A stretch of 64,000 bases of DNA from Pseudomonas nabeulensis (GTDB lineage Bacteria; Pseudomonadota; Gammaproteobacteria; Pseudomonadales; Pseudomonadaceae). How positions within the stretch are numbered: the stretch's first letter is position 1; the number at the start of each line of letters is the position of its first letter. A program made the position numbers and the translations under genes. Of this stretch, positions 62,501-64,000 are shown piece by piece. Location of the stretch: positions 62,001 through 126,000 of the forward strand of contig NZ_QUZT01000002.1 of the NCBI RefSeq assembly GCF_004682045.1, given 5' to 3'. Under the pieces are notes generated by a model. The model ran no database searches and was not told where the DNA came from. It saw only the letters and a list, made by a program, of their open reading frames with translations.

Positions 62501-62587
62501 GTGGGAGGGGGCTTGCCCCCGATGGCGGAATGTCAGTTGAAGCATCTTTGACTGATCCACTGCTATCGGGGGCAAGCCCCCTCCCAC
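62501..62587. repeat. REP doublet, class A
   Basis: Full class A doublet after the TldE-like gene and before the rhlA-like leader. Confidence 0.9.
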
Positions 62588-62690
62588 ATTGACCGGTGTT
62601 GCTTTCAGATACCTCGCTCGTCCTTCTTCCTACCGCCAATTCCCAACTAAAGCTTGTCCCCCCGTGCTCAGTTGTCCCCCGTAAAAAACC

Positions 62691-62721
62691 CCGTTATAAC
62701 GGTTGGTGGCACCCCGCCACC
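62691..62721 (+). promoter_or_regulatory. Palindrome and hairpin upstream of the RhlA-like gene
   Basis: CCGTTATAACGG (62691–62702) is a perfect 12-base palindrome containing a TATAAC -10-like core. GGTGGC (62705–62710) and GCCACC (62716–62721) form a hairpin ending a few bases before the ribosome site AGGGAA (62725). These may set transcription and translation of the gene. Confidence 0.45.
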
Positions 62722-62737
62722 TACAGGGAACGTTGAC

Positions 62738-63586
62738 ATGAACCAGGGAAGTTTCGTCATACAAAAGCTGTTCAAACACTACAACGTTCACATCGAGCGA
62801 TTAGGCAACGACCCGCACAAAGACACGGTGCTGATGGTCAACGGCGCGCTGTCCACCACCCGCTCCTTCGCCCGCACCAGCAAGTGTTTGGCCGAGCATT
62901 TCAACGTGCTGTTGTTCGACCTGCCCTTCTCGGGTTATTCCCGCGAGCACAATGCCGACCTCGACCTGGTGACCAAGGACGACGAGGTGCAAATCCTGCG
63001 GGCCTTGGTAGAACGCTTTGAGGTCAACCATCTGGTCTCGGCCTCCTGGGGCGGCATCTCCACCCTGCTGACCCTGGCGCACAACCCGCCGTCGATCAAA
63101 AGCTCCGTGGTGATGGCCCTGGCACCCAACCTCAACCAGGCCATGCTCGACTATGTGGAGCGCGTGCGCGTGTTGATCGAGGCCGATGACAAATCCGCCG
63201 TCGGCCACCTGCTCAATGACACCGTGGGCAAATACCTGTCGCCGCGCCTCAAGCGCAATAACCATCGACATCTGTCGAGCATGGCCACTACCGAGTACCG
63301 CCAGGCGCGCTTTCATATCCATCAGGTACTGGCGCTGGGCGATGGCAATTACTTGCCCGCCCTCAGGCAGATTGAAACGCCGGTGCACTTCCTCAATGGC
63401 GCCCTGGATGAATACACCCCCGCCGCCGAGGCGCAACTGTTCAAGCAGTATGTGGGGCGCAGCAGCTTTGCCGTGGCCGAGCATACTGGCCACTTGCTCG
63501 ACCTTGAATCCAGCGAAGCGGCGGCAGCGGTGCACCGTGAACTGCTGGATTTCCTGGTGGGAAAAGCCGCGACGGATGGCGCATAA
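62738..63586 (+). CDS. RhlA-like HAA synthase
   Basis: A 282-residue alpha/beta-hydrolase fold protein very like RhlA of P. aeruginosa, which joins two beta-hydroxyacyl-ACPs into 3-(3-hydroxyalkanoyloxy)alkanoic acids, the lipid part of rhamnolipids and a wetting agent itself. Near-identical blocks: [41 protein letters not shown] (nucleophile Ser) and [18 protein letters not shown]; an acid in LDEYTP and His in [11 protein letters not shown] complete the triad. No rhlB rhamnosyltransferase lies in view; an MFS exporter follows. So free HAA or another lipid is the likely product. Confidence 0.82.
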   Translation: MNQGSFVIQKLFKHYNVHIERLGNDPHKDTVLMVNGALSTTRSFARTSKCLAEHFNVLLFDLPFSGYSREHNADLDLVTKDDEVQILRALVERFEVNHLVSASWGGISTLLTLAHNPPSIKSSVVMALAPNLNQAMLDYVERVRVLIEADDKSAVGHLLNDTVGKYLSPRLKRNNHRHLSSMATTEYRQARFHIHQVLALGDGNYLPALRQIETPVHFLNGALDEYTPAAEAQLFKQYVGRSSFAVAEHTGHLLDLESSEAAAAVHRELLDFLVGKAATDGA

Positions 63587-63623
63587 TCGCCAACACATAG
63601 CCTGCTAACAAAAAGGGTTTTCT

Positions 63624-64000
63624 ATGCCGAATCGCGTCCCGCTCGATGCCAAGACCGCCCGCTGGCTCCCCTGGGTGGTGGCGATTGCCTTCTTCATGCA
63701 GTCGCTGGACGGGACGATCCTCAACACGGCATTGCCGGCCATGGCCCGGGACCTCGCGGAAAACCCGCTGCGCATGCAAGGCGTGGTGATCGCCTACATG
63801 CTCACCGTCGCCTTGCTGATCCCGGCGTCGGGCTGGATCGCCGACCGCTTCGGCACCAAGAAAATCTTCTTTGGCGCGATCATGCTGTTCAGCATTGGCT
63901 CGCTGCTGTGCGCCCTGTCCAGCAGCTTGACCATGCTGGTGGGCGCACGGGTGGTGCAAGGGCTGGGCGGCGCGTTGATGCTCCCCGTCGGCAGGCTGGT
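63624..64000 (+). CDS. MFS drug exporter of the DHA2 type, 5' part
   Basis: The first 125 residues of a transporter cut by the window edge. [20 protein letters not shown] is the DHA2 motif in helix 1, and [15 protein letters not shown] the motif A loop between helices 2 and 3. It starts 37 bases after the RhlA-like gene with AAGGG upstream, so the two are probably co-transcribed and the exporter may handle the surfactant or serve drug efflux. Rest unseen. Confidence 0.8.
   Translation, partial: MPNRVPLDAKTARWLPWVVAIAFFMQSLDGTILNTALPAMARDLAENPLRMQGVVIAYMLTVALLIPASGWIADRFGTKKIFFGAIMLFSIGSLLCALSSSLTMLVGARVVQGLGGALMLPVGRL

Noticed and set aside
62700..62725. Sigma54 promoter before the RhlA-like gene
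   Set aside because: TGGCAC is present but the matching TTGC element at the right spacing is not.

Overview
The window reads as chromosome of a fluorescent Pseudomonas, probably P. fluorescens group. The GC-rich codon use, the gene order of the betaine, carnitine and choline genes (matching the PAO1 PA5376–PA5421 region as I recall it) and the many 87-bp REP doublets of the GTGGGAGGGGG type all point there. This is recognition from memory; no search was run.

Layout. 1–4970: end of a PlsC-type acyltransferase, a secreted DUF2780 protein, an ECF sigma/anti-sigma pair followed by a headless copy of the anti-sigma, and a candidate membrane-toxin/immunity pair. 4978–19114: one-carbon and betaine genes: fdhA, purU, soxGADB and glyA on the minus strand, traX-like, ltaE, a 66-codon orphan, then divergent gbcB and gbcA. 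19115–19965: a gene-free stretch holding five perfect DnaA boxes inside imperfect tandem modules. 19966–30979: an unusual type II secretion/MSHA-like operon with four pseudopilin-like genes, an embedded lytic polysaccharide monooxygenase, a lytic transglycosylase, GspF, GspE, L/M/C-like inner-membrane proteins and a lipoprotein secretin. 31098–38854: etfBA, dgcBA, a DUF5943 protein and a dipeptidase-like gene. 39075–41237: a LprI-like protein, a DUF3010 protein and an AT-rich-promoter ATPase. 41306–47667: cdhR, caiX-cdhC-cdhA-cdhB, a small orphan and gbdR. 48188–53005: sdaB and cbcXWV. 53224–59547: betT divergent from betIBA. 59726–64000: a TldD/TldE-like pair, an RhlA-like HAA synthase and the start of an MFS exporter.

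How it works together. Choline enters by BetT or CbcXWV and is oxidised by BetA and BetB to glycine betaine. Carnitine, bound by CaiX, is converted by CdhA, CdhC and CdhB to glycine betaine. GbcAB makes dimethylglycine, DgcAB with the ETF makes sarcosine, and SoxBDAG makes glycine. GlyA converts glycine to serine and SdaB converts serine to pyruvate. FdhA and PurU deal with the released formaldehyde and C1-folate. GbdR, CdhR and BetI are the local regulators.

Most unusual: the hybrid secretion locus with its own LPMO and the DnaA-box array directly in front of it; the toxin/immunity-like pair at 3600–4927; a dipeptidase-fold protein lacking the usual HxD and Glu metal ligands; and REP elements carrying the same 16-bp insertion in mirrored arms.
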